Assembly: GCA_014529385.2 (NCBI GenBank)
Contig: CM043944.1
Span: 57,233,268-57,297,267, forward strand
Direction of reading: 5' to 3'
DNA length: 64,000 nucleotides
Origin: Adiantum capillus-veneris
Lineage: Eukaryota > Streptophyta > Polypodiopsida > Polypodiales > Pteridaceae
Part shown: positions 1 through 11,541 of the stretch, in pieces
Layout of the letters: the number at the start of each line of letters is the position of its first letter
Numbering within the stretch: position 1 is the first letter of the stretch
Made by a program: the position numbers and the translations under genes
The notes under the pieces: generated by a model
Seen by the model: the letters and a program-made list of their open reading frames with translations, nothing else
Told to the model about the DNA's origin: nothing
Database searches by the model: none

Positions 1-1374
1 CACCTTCATTAGCATCAAATTCCTCACTGTCATTCCTTCTCTAAAAAGACTTTGATCCTTTTTCTAGCAATGGGAACCTTTAGTTTTGTCCCTTCAAGCT
101 CACTTAAGGTACAAGTGGCATTGTCGTGCACATGCTTGACAATATACGGATTGAGCCCATCTCTTAACAAAATTTCTTATGGCAGTATGTTGATTGTCTA
201 GACTACTATCATACATTAGTACCCAATCACCTTCTTCAATGTGTTTTTGGTGGAGTTTGTGTTTCTTGTTAAACCTATCTTTGTTCTTTAGTCTTACTTC
301 CTTAATTTTTGATAATGAAATGTGAATATCCTCTGGTCTCCTATCATGTTGCCAAATCTGTAATGCAAGAAGATTTTCTCTAGTCATATTTTCTCCCCAC
401 GGTAACACATTCCATGTGGGAGCCACGTTGGAGTTTGTGTTCCTTGTTAAACCTATGATTGTTCTTCAGTCTTGCTTCCTTTAATCTTGATTATGAAATT
501 TTGATATCCTATGGTTATCTTTCAAGTTTATCCGTAATGCAAGAAGATCTTCTCTAGTCATATTTTAATCTTCCCACAATAACACATTCCATGTGGAAAT
601 AACGTCTACTATAGGCATCACATGATTTTACCAAAAATAAATTCAGCGGGCATGTAACCTGTGACTGTACTATGTGTTGTAGGGTCAGCCCACAAAGAAT
701 ATGGTAATAGACTTGGCCATTCACAAACTCTACTTTTACAATCCTTTGATAAGGCCTCAGCAGATTCGAGAGAAAGTATAATGCCCAACCTTTTGAAGAA
801 ATTCCTTCCCTCATCAGCATGTAGCTCCTCTCTATTAGCATTTATCTTTCTGACGCATACACATCTACAAATCACATCTTCAAGGAGGAACTTGCACAGT
901 GCCTTTGTAGTTTGAGTTCTCAATGCACAATATTCAACCTGATTATAGACGAGTCCTCTCTTGCAAGCACCAAATATCTCATTTACGAAATTGCCAAAGG
1001 CATTGTGACCAAATCCATCACCCACTTGTAATGCATGGCCAAGGTATAAGTAGGATGTAATCCATCTTGATGACATACATTTGAGTGCATTTGGCATGTC
1101 ACACATGACTCCATAGACAAAGATACATCTTTATACATATCTTTCTTTGATGTTGGTAAAAGTATCCCCATACACCACAATGTCCTGCCCATAGACTTTC
1201 ATGAAATTCTATGATGAGGTTTTGTTGAGTGTCCCTATCACAAATAACTCTCAATGGCATTATATTCCTCTTTTTGGAATGTTTCTACAAGTACACATCT
1301 TGTAAGAAATATCCATATGTCTTTTTGCAAATCCTCTTGAATTCATATTTGGTCCAATCATCGTGCTTTGTTAA
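1..1374 (-). pseudogene. Element A: Ty3/gypsy integrase, degraded 3' pol
   Basis: Read on the minus strand, this is the integrase of an old Ty3/gypsy element running off the left edge. The order is a spacer from RNase H (1374-1200), an HHCC zinc-binding part near 1190-1080 (a CVTCQMH stretch is visible), a catalytic core near 1080-600 (EWPSLLPY, LWADPTTHS and VTGYMPAEF are typical of plant gypsy integrases), and a C-terminal part near 426-100 (IEEGDWVLMYDSSLDNQH, then KRW). Frameshifts and stops break it into pieces, so it cannot be expressed as one protein. The frame continues upstream beyond the insertion at 1375-2714. The family assignment is secure from domain order and motifs. The clade was not determined. 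Confidence 0.85.
251..603 (-). repeat. 178-bp tandem duplication inside the element A integrase C-terminus
   Basis: Two copies (about 251-428 and 429-603) both begin TGGAGTTTGTGTT and both contain GCAAGAAGATnTTCTCTAGTC and AACACATTCCATGTGG. They differ at many positions and by small indels, so the duplication is old. 178 is not a multiple of three, so it also shifts the frame of the integrase tail. Confidence 0.75.
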
Positions 1375-2714
1375 CACTAGAATGGTAACAGGACACTTTT
1401 ATGTCCTTGGACACTTTTGTGTCCTGTTAAGTGACCATTTTGCTTGAATTATTTGAAGAGTATGAAAATAAATTTCTAGGTGCTATATATCCACAAAGTT
1501 TCCTTATGAGCTCAAAAAAACTTAGCTTTTTTTTTTTAGTATTGATCTCACCATTAATCTTACTCTTGCACAACATTTTTGAACCTAAACGGTGTGAAAA
1601 AACGAGTCCTGTTTTTGGCTTTATTTCAATTTTTGGCAACTATACCACTCTAAACTTCATGTTTGTGAGGTTTAGATGGCTAGAGGTTAGGCCTTCATAG
1701 TTCTCAACATGTTTTGATTTTTGTAGGGAGAGCTAAGTGTTAAAATTGAAAGTTATGACCAATTTACAAGAATTGCATAATCCTGTTTTTTGGCCAAAAT
1801 TAGCACTTTTATGATTTTTTTGGTGGCTTTCTTGATATCCAAATTCAATTTTGATTGTGTAAGTGTAATATATAACATAAAGCTAATCTTCCTTGAGTTT
1901 TGGGGGACCTAATATGATATATAGCATAGTATATGATGATGGTTGAGTTTTTTGATTGCTGAAGAATACGATACATTTTAGAGTAGCAAATATAACTTTC
2001 TGAATATTGCTAGTTTCTTAGGCCAATTGTGTGTATTTTGTAGGTAGTGACCATATCTAATCATAGACTACAAACTTGGCTAGATATTGAGTATTTTCTA
2101 TGGGTTTCTAGAGGTCATAATGCTAAACCCAGTTTTTTCATGTTTGCTGTATTTAGCACTTTATCATTGCCCCCAAGGTTCCAATTGTAAGAGATCCATT
2201 ATCCTTTTGACATGCTCCATGGCTCCTTTTGAATCCAGAGGCCCAAAGGGAGCCAGGAAAACATGTATATAGTATCTGTATTGAGCGTGACTATAAAAAC
2301 TTTGATGATAGGTCCGCAAAATGGCAAAAATGCAACTTTTTTGTACCTTTTTTTTTTGCCCAAAAAAAAAATTAGTGAGGTAAAAGCAACCATATGTTTT
2401 GGTCACCAACCCATTGAAGTTAACGGGGCATTTTATCTCGTGTCCTACAAAAATCTCTACTCTTATTTATATGCAATCACCCATAAGAAATTGCTGTTTT
2501 GGGCAAAATGCACCGGTCCATCAACTTTGGAGGCTTGTAGTGACCAAGGGATGAGAAAAATTACAAGTTTCTCATTTTTTCTATATGTAGTAGTTATTGA
2601 ACTATAAGCTCATAAAAGGATTTTTCAAAATGAGTGGATCTATTATGGTTTTGGAATTTTTTCCCAAAACCCTGAAAGGACACTTTTATGTCCTGTTAGG
2701 TTACCATTCTAGTG
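1375..2714. mobile_element. Non-autonomous terminal-inverted-repeat element flanked by TTAA
   Basis: The ends are perfect 15-bp inverted repeats: CACTAGAATGGTAAC on the left and its complement on the right. TTAA lies immediately outside each end (1371-1374 and 2715-2718). Removing the element and one TTAA joins the two halves of the element A reading frame in phase, so the target site was TTAA. TTAA is palindromic, so the duplicated site could be TTAA, TTA/TAA or TA. Three copies of a 16-bp imperfect palindrome (GGACA-N6-TGTCC) sit just inside the ends, at 1391-1406, 1409-1424 and 2678-2693. No transposase-like coding sequence was seen in the 1.34 kb. The CACTA terminus suggests the CACTA superfamily, but the frame argument does not fit a 3-bp duplication with CACTA as the exact end. 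A piggyBac-like, Harbinger-like or mariner-like origin remains possible. Confidence 0.8.
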
Positions 2715-2718
2715 TTAA

Positions 2719-3171
2719 GGTACTCATATATTGATTTAGGAGCAACCATTCTCCTTCATACATATCCTCTTCATGTGCAACATACATTGCTACCGTTAGC
2801 ATGAGATATGGTGTAGAACTTTGTCCCTACGTCAACAATCACATCCACCATCTCTTCCTTATTGTAATCAAATGTAGCATAGCAATATCAGAAGTTGAAT
2901 AGCTTGTGATTATTCCAAGAAGAGTCAAGCAATATCTTTCCACTACACACATGCTCCAATCAAATACTCCTTATCACTTTTCAAACCCGTAACTATGCCC
3001 CACAATTCCCTCTTCACTTTTGGTTAATTTCTTTGGCAATTATTCAGAACTTTAGCTCCAAATCTCACCAGATACCTGTGTCCCTCACTCATCATTTTGC
3101 CATATTGCCTATCCAATTCATGTAGGACTTGTATTCAATATCACAATGATGGGCCTTCCACATGCGTAATC
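2719..3171 (-). pseudogene. Element A: RNase H to integrase connector, degraded
   Basis: On the minus strand this encodes the start of the gypsy RNase H (RPIIVI-NTSPT-IG-AI, then Q-DE-G) and the connector to integrase. Several stops and frameshifts are present. It is contiguous in frame with 12229-12330 once the chromovirus at 3172-12228 and one copy of TAATC are removed. Confidence 0.8.
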
Positions 3172-4089
3172 TGTCATAATAACTAATATCTAATTCTCCT
3201 AAATGATTTTCTCATGTTAAATTGATCATTTAATATGGGGAAGTACCAGGGGAGAAAAAGCTAGAATATTGGTTAAAAGCTGACAGACCGGCCACAACAC
3301 GTAGGGATCCAAAGGAGGGAAAATAGGGATCCAAAGGGGGGGCTATCTGCAAAAGATCAATGTGCAACAATGGGCGCCAAAGACCTTAGGGTTCAACCCA
3401 TTAAGACTTCCAAAATGCTAAGAAGGTAAGTTCAAATGGTCAAGCTTAGTGAAATTGGATGGTTTACTAATGACCAAAAAGTCTTCCATGACTCCTAAAG
3501 CAAAGGGGGCAAGGCCTAAAGGTAGGGGAAGAGAGAGAAGCTTGTGAGATAACACATACACAAACTCAAAAGCTTCCCTTTACACAAAGGGCATAATGGA
3601 CACATGTCAGCTCCCTAGCCCAATTGCCCACAAGGTGCACTCAAATCCTATTGGCCATAGAGGTGGACCAATGAGAATTAGCCTAGAGTAAATCTAGATT
3701 AATTCATTTGAAAACACTTAATAAAAGAACCAATGAGAATTAAGCTCTTTAGAAGACTATTGGAAAATCTCCCAAGGGGTCCAATGAGCATTCTGCAACC
3801 CAATGGCTTGCCTGATTCCTATTGGCCAGAAGACAAATGGGTCCAATGAGAGTTTAATTTCAATAATTAATTACCTAAAGCTATCACAAAAGAAGAAAGG
3901 GGGACATGTGTCACAAGGCTATCACTTATGCTTCTCAATTTTCATTGGCTAAGCTTTGCAGGGTCCAATGGGGTGCCAGCATGAGTAAATTCCAAGAGGG
4001 GTCGACCAAGAGAAAGAGGGGTACTGAATTTGACAAGGCATTATCACACACACACACACTCTCACACAATGTCATGTGTGAAGCAAGAA

Positions 4090-4091
<2 letters not shown>

Positions 4092-4174
<83 letters not shown>
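4092..4174. repeat. (CT)n microsatellite within the chromovirus 5' LTR
   Basis: 83 bp of perfect CT dinucleotide. The same array occurs at the same place in the 3' LTR at 75 bp. Confidence 0.98.
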
Positions 4175-4177
<3 letters not shown>

Positions 4178-4625
4178 ATTTAATGGAAATCTCATCCCCT
4201 ACATCAAGCTTGTGAGAAGGGAGGCCTACACCAACAACTCTTGGCTTTGTGATGCAAATCCAACCAAGAGCCAAGCTTCAATGCATGCTCATCTCCTCTC
4301 CCATGCTAATTACTAAGCTATGCTAAGCTAGTATGAGTGATTACGTGAGGAGACATAATTCTTTCTTGTAAGACTACTCCTTCTTCCTCTCAATCTACTC
4401 TCTCATACCCCGCTAGCTCTCACCATCTTCGAAGGTGTGTGAGGTCTTGGGTCTAAGACCGTGAGGGAATTGATGTTGTGTTTTAAATTGTTTGCTTAGT
4501 GCTTGAAGTTTCCATCTTCATTTCACTAGATAGATATTGAAGGAACACAAAGTACTGTATTGTAAAATGTCTCCCTTGATGGAGGAAACCTATAATACAA
4601 AGCCTTTTGGAGGGGGGACCGGATC

Positions 4626-4633
4626 TATATAAA
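4626..4633 (+). promoter_or_regulatory. TATA-like box of the chromovirus LTR
   Basis: TATATAAA lies about 210 bp before the LTR end. The 3' LTR has CATATAAA at 11990-11997 in the same context. The position fits an LTR promoter with a short R-U5. Confidence 0.5.
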
Positions 4634-4840
4634 TCCGATCATCAACTGTTGTCAATAGATTAATTTCTCTCTCTTTCGAAGTATTGTTCATGCCTATCTA
4701 ACTAGGTGTTATGCTTTTTTGTTGCTCTATCCATCCAAGCACTCTTGCTATGCTCATTAGGAATCTATTCTAATGAAATTCTCATTATGTCTATGTTATT
4801 TTCTGCTACACACAAGTGAATAGTCCATTAAATGTTACAT

Positions 4841-4852
4841 TGGTATCAAAGC
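4841..4852 (+). other. Chromovirus primer-binding site (initiator tRNA-Met)
   Basis: TGGTATCAAAGC starts two bases after the 5' LTR. It matches the usual TGGTATCAGAGC complement of plant initiator tRNA-Met at 11 of 12 positions. Confidence 0.85.
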
Positions 4853-5257
4853 ACAAGGTTTCTCTTTTCTTGCTCAAGAATGGAGGTCCTCAGGCTAGCT
4901 ATAAATGGTTGGTATTATTAATTGCAATTGAGTACGTATAATAGGTATTTTTTAGTGTTGTAGTGCGCTTGCCTTCGTGCAGATAACGGGGCATCACCGT
5001 CAAGAGCTATGGTCTTGATAGTGGAGTCCTATGGGGCTTGCCTAGGGCTTAACCACTATTGAGATATTAGAAGCTTGACACGAGCCGGTACTGTCTTGGT
5101 GTTGAAAGACCCTCTCTTCTATTCCTTTCAATTAATGATATTCGAGCCATGGGTACAATAGGTTGAGTCCTTTTCTAAAGGGGTAAAGAGGAGCAGCAAC
5201 TAGGGCTTGAAGTGCCAAAGTACATGTAAAAATATTACACCTAAAAAAATTGTTAGA

Positions 5258-6775
5258 ATGGCTGCCACCAATAGTAAAGAGAGTGAAATTAATGTTGATA
5301 ACTTTAATTTTGCTAATGAGCAGGCTACTAATGCTCCTATGCTTGTTCACTACCTTGTTTCTAGGCTTCAACAAGCCATGGGCAATCTATCCCTCCAAAG
5401 TGATGTGCAACCACAGCTTCGTGCTCATGGGATTCTCCAAACTCCCCAGCATGACGAGAGAGTACCTAGGAAGCCTCCTTGCGAGACTTCCAAAAGAGGC
5501 CTCTCTTTGATTCGGGAAGAAGAAGAGGATGCGTACGAAGCGCTCAAAAATCTACTACTTGATGATGCCTCTCCTTCCCAAAGAAGAACTCAAGAGCCTC
5601 CACCAAAAGAATGAGAAAGAAGCGAGTCTCCTGCCACCTTGGTGGAGATGGCTCCAGAAGCCGGTGGGCAAAATGCTCTCCATCACCTCCTAAACGGAGA
5701 AGATCATTGCACACTTCTCCACACCATACTTCAAAGAGGGATGACAGAAAGCAAGAGAAGAAAAAGGCGAGAAAGAGGTCACCCTTTTCTCCATCTTTTT
5801 CATCCTCTTCCTCTTATGAAGAAAGTGATGGCGTAGACAAGGAGGAACATGGCAAGAAAGAGGTCATCCTCTTCTCCATCTTCCTCAAATTCTTCATAAT
5901 CTGAAGAAAGCGATGGTGCAACTTTTGAACCATCAAAAAGAAGAGGCCATAGGAAATCCTATGCTGCGTGGAAGAGATCATCCAAGCTCAAGAAGTTTAA
6001 AGAGGGAGGAAAGAGTATCTCTTTCCTTACCTACGATGGCACCTTTGGTGCTACGGACAAATTCTTGGCTTTCATCCAACAATTCAATGCAGCGTTTGGA
6101 GATGAGGGCTTCATAGAGTCCTCTAAGCTACACCATGCAGCTATACACTTTCAAAAGTCTGCTAGGCAATGGTGGTCTAGCCTACGAGCAAACGGTGAAG
6201 GTCCACGAACATGGAAAGCTTTACGAGCTTCCATTATGAAGCAATTTTTGGCCACCGATGCCAAAGACAAAGTACTCACCAAAATGGCAAAGCTTGAAGC
6301 TATCTCCCTATGAATCCATTCACAAATATGTAGACAAGTTTTGGGACTTACATCTCAAAGCCATCGTCTTCAAAAGATGGATTTTGGAGAGCAAAAACAA
6401 CAATTTTGTGCGGGCTTAACTGAAGAAATGGTGGAGTATGTTAACTCCCAAAGGCCATGCACCATATCTGCAGTCATACACCATACCATGGTGGCTTCAC
6501 GAATCAATTTTCAAATAGGGGCTAAGAGAAACACTAAGCCCATGCAAAACAAGGGTTCTAATGAGCCTAAGGGGAAGGACAATGTCCAAAAGTCTCCTAA
6601 GGGCAATTCCAGCAACAATAAAGCTAAGGGGAAGGGAGTTTACAAAGGCAAAAACAAACTCTCTCTTCAAGAGCTTGAGCATCATTGTAAGGATAACCAT
6701 TGTTTCAATTGTGGAAATCAAGGGCATGTGTACCGGGATTATCCCCAAAAGAACACCCGCCATGAGCCTCCTTGA
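5258..6775 (+). pseudogene. Chromovirus gag, frameshifted
   Basis: Structural capsid/nucleocapsid protein of the chromovirus. The likely start is the ATG at 5258 (MAATNSKESEIN), 406 bp after the primer site. The reading frame breaks near 5610, 5905, 6115 and 6315. A capsid-like part with FQKSARQWWSSL lies near 6140-6190. A zinc knuckle (CFNCGNQGHVYRDY) lies near 6700-6745, where the final cysteine of CX2CX4HX4C is replaced by tyrosine. A lysine-rich stretch precedes the knuckle. This is a decayed copy; domain order and knuckle position support the call. Confidence 0.85.
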
Positions 6776-6781
6776 GCTACC

Positions 6782-8710
6782 TTGATTGAAATCCAAGAAG
6801 AGGAAGCTCACCACAAAGGATCTCCTCTATGCCATGCTTGGGAAAAGGTAAGAGAACATGATGCTTTTATTCTCTTTGACCGTGGTTCTACTCACAATTT
6901 CATATCCACAGAGTTGGCCACCAAGCTAGGCATCCAAGACTATGAGATGGGAGATGTACTACCCATTGATGGTGCTTTCAAGGGGCAAGAAGCTTCAATC
7001 ACTCCCTTAATTGGGATATTGAGGCTCCATGTCCAAAGCTATGTGGACAAAGAGGACTTCTTTATCCCTCCTCTCAAGCACGAGGATGTAATCCTAGGGG
7101 CACCATGGTTTGATCGCATGGCTGCCAATGTTAAATTCCCTGAAAGGAAAATCTACTTTAGGTTCAAGGAAAAATATATGTACATAGATGCTAAGGAGTT
7201 GGGTAACACCATACCCATTGTACATATCCAAGCTTTCAATAAGTCAATAAAGAGCTCTATTTTTGTGTACATGATTTTTGTTAAAGATTCTCAAAATGAA
7301 CCTAATGCTTTAGCAAAAGAAAATATAAACAAACACAAAGAATTAGAGTTATCCAATTTTTTGAAGGACTTTCAGGATGTTTTTATTGACGACATCCCTT
7401 GTGAATTACCTCCTAAACAAGGCAATGATAACCATGCAATTGAACTTCTTCTAGGAAGTTCACCACCTAACAAACCTCCTTATAGAGTTTCTCAAGCTCA
7501 ACAAGAGGAGATTATGCGGTAAGTGCATGAGTTAGTTGAGAAGGGCATGGCTAGGCCTAGCTCATCTCCATTTTGCTCACCCGTGTTACTAGTGCAAAAG
7601 AAAGACGACACATATCGAATGTATGTCGACTATAGAGCACTAAATAGGATCACTATCAAGAATAGGTTTCCCGTTCCATGGGTAGAAGACCTATTTTGAT
7701 AAGCTACAAGGATAGACCTACTTGAGTAGGATTGACCTAAAAAGTGGCTATCATCAAATAAGGATAGTTGATCAAGATATTGTAAAGATAGTTGATCAAG
7801 ACATTTCACACTACCTTTGATCTTTACAAATATATTGTCATGCCTTTTGGCTCGACCAATGCACCAGCCACATTCAACCGCTTAATGAAGAAGCTATTCA
7901 GGCCTCACCGAACCTTTACTGGAGTGTTCTTCAATGATATTATCATCTACTCTAATTCATTAGACAAACACAAGCAGCACCTCCAGGTAATATTTCAAGT
8001 TCTACAAGAGAATAAAATTTATATTAATCGAAAGAAAAGTGAGTTTTTCTTACAAGAGATTCAGTATTTAGGTCACATTATCTCTCAAGATGGCATCCAA
8101 ATGGATCTATCAAATCTAGATGTAATAAAAGGATGGCCTAATCCAAGGAATCTTCATGAACTAAGAAGCTTTATAGGTATGTGTGCATACTATAGACACT
8201 TCATAGAAAAGTTCTCACTAGCAGTAGGACCATCACATGACCTAACAAAGAAAAAAATTAGATATACATGGTTTGCTAAGGAGAAAAATGCTTTCGAAAA
8301 GATTAAGAAAAAGCTCATCTCTCAACCTGTGCTTACACTGCCCGATCTCTCAAAGCCATTTGAGGTCCAATGTGACGCTTGTGGTGATTGCCTTGGAGTT
8401 GTTTTGCTCCAAGAAGGGCACACCATAGCCTATGAAAGTCGAAGGCTTGACCCTATTGAGCAAGCTTTGGGAATATATGAAAAGGAACTCCTCGCAGTTC
8501 TATATGCCTTAGACTCGTGGAAGCACTATTTATTGGGGACTCCTTCATTATGTAGACGGGTCACGAAAGCCTTAAGTACTTCATGACGTAGACCAAGCTC
8601 TCCAACAAACAAATGAGGTGGGCAAATTTACTTTCACAATTTCATTTTCATATTGCTCACATTGCTAGCAAGCATAATCAAGTAGCCGCTGCACTCTCAA
8701 GATTGCGGTT
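6782..8710 (+). pseudogene. Chromovirus protease, reverse transcriptase and RNase H
   Basis: The protease is near 6880-7150. Its active site reads FDRGSTHNFIS where DSG or DTG is usual, so the catalytic triplet is altered. The reverse transcriptase runs from about 7530 (RPSSSPFCSPVLLVQKKD, then YRALN) to about 8130. The usual F/YxDD motif appears as FFNDIIIYS, so one catalytic aspartate is lost. RNase H follows near 8350-8545 (FEVQCDACGDCLGVVLLQ, then EKELLAVLYAL). There are stop codons near 7520 and 7697 and a short duplicated stretch near 7760-7800. The product is clearly non-functional. Confidence 0.9.
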
Positions 8711-9019
8711 TCCATAACAACTCACAATGATCTATGTTCTATGATAGATGAGTATGCTATAGATCCCGATTTTAGAGATGTGATTTGAGCCCTTACACTA
8801 GGGAAGAAAGAGGAACCATTTACCTTACAAGATGGTTATCTTCGCTATGGCAATAGACTATGCATTATTAACTCACTACGTGGTGAGAAAGTAATGGATG
8901 AATCTCATGCTCCTCCTTATGCGGGGCATAGAGGGATTTAGTCTACCCTAAAAGGGATTGAAACATATTTCTATTGGCTTGCCATGAAAGCAAACATACA
9001 AGAGTATGTTTTTTAATGT

Positions 9020-10197
9020 GTGGTATGCCAAAAGACAAAGCTTGACAGAGGGAAGAAACTTGCATTGCTTCAACCTTTGCCAATTTCTAAATCACCATGG
9101 GAGAGCATATCCATGGATTTTATCTTTGGATTGCCTAAGTCTATCCATGGGAATACGAGAATATGGACGATAGTAGATAGGTTCAGTAAAAAAGCTCATT
9201 TTATACATGTCAAAAAGACTATCAAAGACCATCAAATGGCAACACTCTTCATATCCCAAATCTTCATGTATCATGGCTTGTCGATGTCCATAGTGACGGA
9301 TACAGATCCTAGAATGACCAGTAATTTTTGAAAGGGTCTCTTTGAGAATTTAGGGACAAGGATAAACTTCTCTTTGGCCTATCACCCCCAAACGGATGGC
9401 CAAAGTGAAATAGCTAACCTAACAATTCTTGATCTACTAAAAGCCTATGTAATGGAAGTAGATCAAAGGTCCAAATGGGAGAAGTACTTACCGTTAGTGG
9501 AGTATGCCTACAATAACATTGTACATAGTTCCATGGAAAAATCACCCTTTGAGGTAATTAAGGGAAGATCCAAAAGTCCCCTGCTACTTAAAGTACACGG
9601 GAAGATCTTCGCTCTGCAGATGAGTATAGCCAAGACCTACAACAATCTTTCCAAAAGATCAAGGATGCTATCTCTATCTCACAGCAAAGGAAAAAGGCTA
9701 CTGCTGATAAGCATAGAAGAGCCTAAGACTTTAAAGAAAATGATTGGGTCTTGCTTAAATTTCCCAAGGCTTGATTAAGGCACACCATGGACAAGAATCT
9801 TACAGGACACCAAAAGTACTATGCTAAGTTAGCAAAAAGATACTATGGTCCCTTCCAGATTCTTAGATCAATCAATGAGATGGCCTATCAACTCAAGTTG
9901 CTCAGTCATTGGCTCATACAAAATGCTTTCCATGTGAGCCTACTAAAGCCTTACAAAGGAGAGCCACCTCAAGAACCAACTATTGTAGACCCATCGGAGA
10001 TCCAGGACCAACAAGAGGTGCTGCAGCCCGAGTCCATTCTCCGACATGAAGACAAGGTATTAAGAGGTGGTAAGACTATCCGACGGTATCTTATTAAGTT
10101 TAAGAATTATCCTTTTGAAGATGCTAGATGGATGCAAGGCATACAATTAAAGGATAACCTAAACCTTGTCAATGCTTACAACGCTTCCCTAAAGTAA
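9020..10197 (+). pseudogene. Chromovirus integrase with C-terminal chromodomain
   Basis: The zinc-binding end (CVVCQKTK) is near 9016-9045. The catalytic core follows (SMDFIFGLP, IVDRFSKKAHF, then TDTDPRMTSNF, YHPQTDGQSE). Stops fall near 9330, and frameshifts near 9600 and 9780. The C-terminal part at 9787-10197 contains FHVSLLKPYKG and then a chromodomain of about 45 residues (ILRHEDKVLRGG, RRYLIKFKNYP, DARW). In chromoviruses this domain is thought to guide integration towards particular chromatin marks. The chromodomain is the basis for placing the element in the chromovirus branch. Confidence 0.92.
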
Positions 10198-10542
10198 GCA
10201 AATGTGCAAATATTTAACATGAACAAAGTTCTTTTGTCTTATAAGACTCTCTTTTTGTTATTTGTGCACAAATGTTAAGTAGTATGCATGCTTAGAATCA
10301 AGTTTGTGGAGACGACCTCTTCCAAGCACCAAGTAGAGCTTGCCACTCTACTATGGAAGATTGATGGGACTAATGCGCAGACATGCTTGCGGCAGCCTTA
10401 GGCTCTCAAGCACCAAATGGATTAGTCATCCATTCTGGAACGATGTCGTAGGGTAAGATAGGGATCCTCTACCCGCCTAGAAAAAGGACTAATGAATAGG
10501 CTTTATCTTCTCTACCCCATAGTCGAGGACAATTATGATTTC
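10198..10542 (+). other. Chromovirus 3' untranslated region
   Basis: About 345 bp between the chromodomain stop and the polypurine tract. No coding or repeat feature was seen. Confidence 0.6.
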
Positions 10543-10552
10543 AAGAGAGAGG
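10543..10552 (+). other. Chromovirus polypurine tract
   Basis: AAGAGAGAGG lies three bases before the 3' LTR, the position expected for plus-strand DNA priming. Confidence 0.7.
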
Positions 10553-10555
10553 TAA

Positions 10556-11461
10556 TGTCATAATAACTAATATCTAATTGTCCCAAATGATTTTCTCATG
10601 TTAAACTGATCATTTAATAAGGCGAAGTACTAGGGGAGAAAAAGCTAGAATATTGGTTAAGCTGACAGACCGGCCACAATAGGGATCCAAAGGAAGAAAA
10701 ATAGGGATCGAAAGGGGGGGATATCTATTGAAGAGCAATGTGCAACAATGGGCTCCAAAGACCTTAGGGTACAACCCATTAAGACTTCCAAAATGCTAAG
10801 GTTCCAAAAGTCAAAGGTAAGTTCAAATGGTCAAGCTTAGTGGAATTGGATGGTTTAGTGATGACATAAAAGTCTTCCATGACTCCTAAAGAGGAGGAGG
10901 CGAGCCCTAAAGGTAGGGGAAGAGAGAGAACCTTGTGAGATAACACACACACACTCAAAGGCTTTTCTTTACACAAAGGGCATAATGGACACATGTCAAC
11001 TCCCTAGCCCAATTGCCCACAAGGTGCACTCAAATCCTATTGGATGGCCATAGAGGTGGACCAATGAGAATTAGCATAGAGTATTCATTTGAAAACACTT
11101 AATAAAAGAACCAAGGAGGATTCGGCTCTCTAGAAGACTATTGGACAATCTCCCAAGGGGTCCAATGAGCATTCAACAGGCCAATGGCTTGCCTGATTCA
11201 TATTGGCCAGAAGAAAAGGGTCCAATGAGAGTTTAATTGCATTAATTAGTTAACTAAAGCTCTCACAAAAGGAGAAAGGGGGACACTTGTCACAAGGCTA
11301 TCACTTATGCTTCTCAGTTTTCATTGGCTAAGCTTTGGAGTGTCCAATGGGGTGCCAGCATGAGTAAATTCCAAGAGGGGTCGACCAAGAGAAAGAGGGG
11401 GCTGAATTTGACAAGGCATTATCACACATACTTTCACACAATCTCATGTGTGAAGCAAGAA

Positions 11462-11541
<80 letters not shown>

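Larger units (their letters stand above)
3172..4839 (+). repeat. Chromovirus 5' LTR
   Basis: A 1668-bp TG...CA long terminal repeat. A (CT)n array at 4092-4174 lies in the upstream part, about 450 bp before a TATA-like box at 4626-4633. The array therefore sits in U3 rather than in the transcribed leader. Confidence 0.95.

Noticed and set aside
1375-2714. Assignment of the inverted-repeat element to the CACTA superfamily
   Set aside because: The termini fit, but the flanking bases (TAA on the left, TTA on the right) are not a direct 3-bp repeat, and the gypsy frame requires one TTAA. The superfamily was left open.
3935-4316. Open frames of repeated Leu-Ser or Arg-Glu (also at 11328-11680, 17521-17832, 34789-35033, 38263-38505, 57970-58228, 60436-60753 and 61626-61871)
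   Set aside because: They are translations of CT/GA microsatellites. Dinucleotide repeats are open in all frames, so length is not evidence for a gene.
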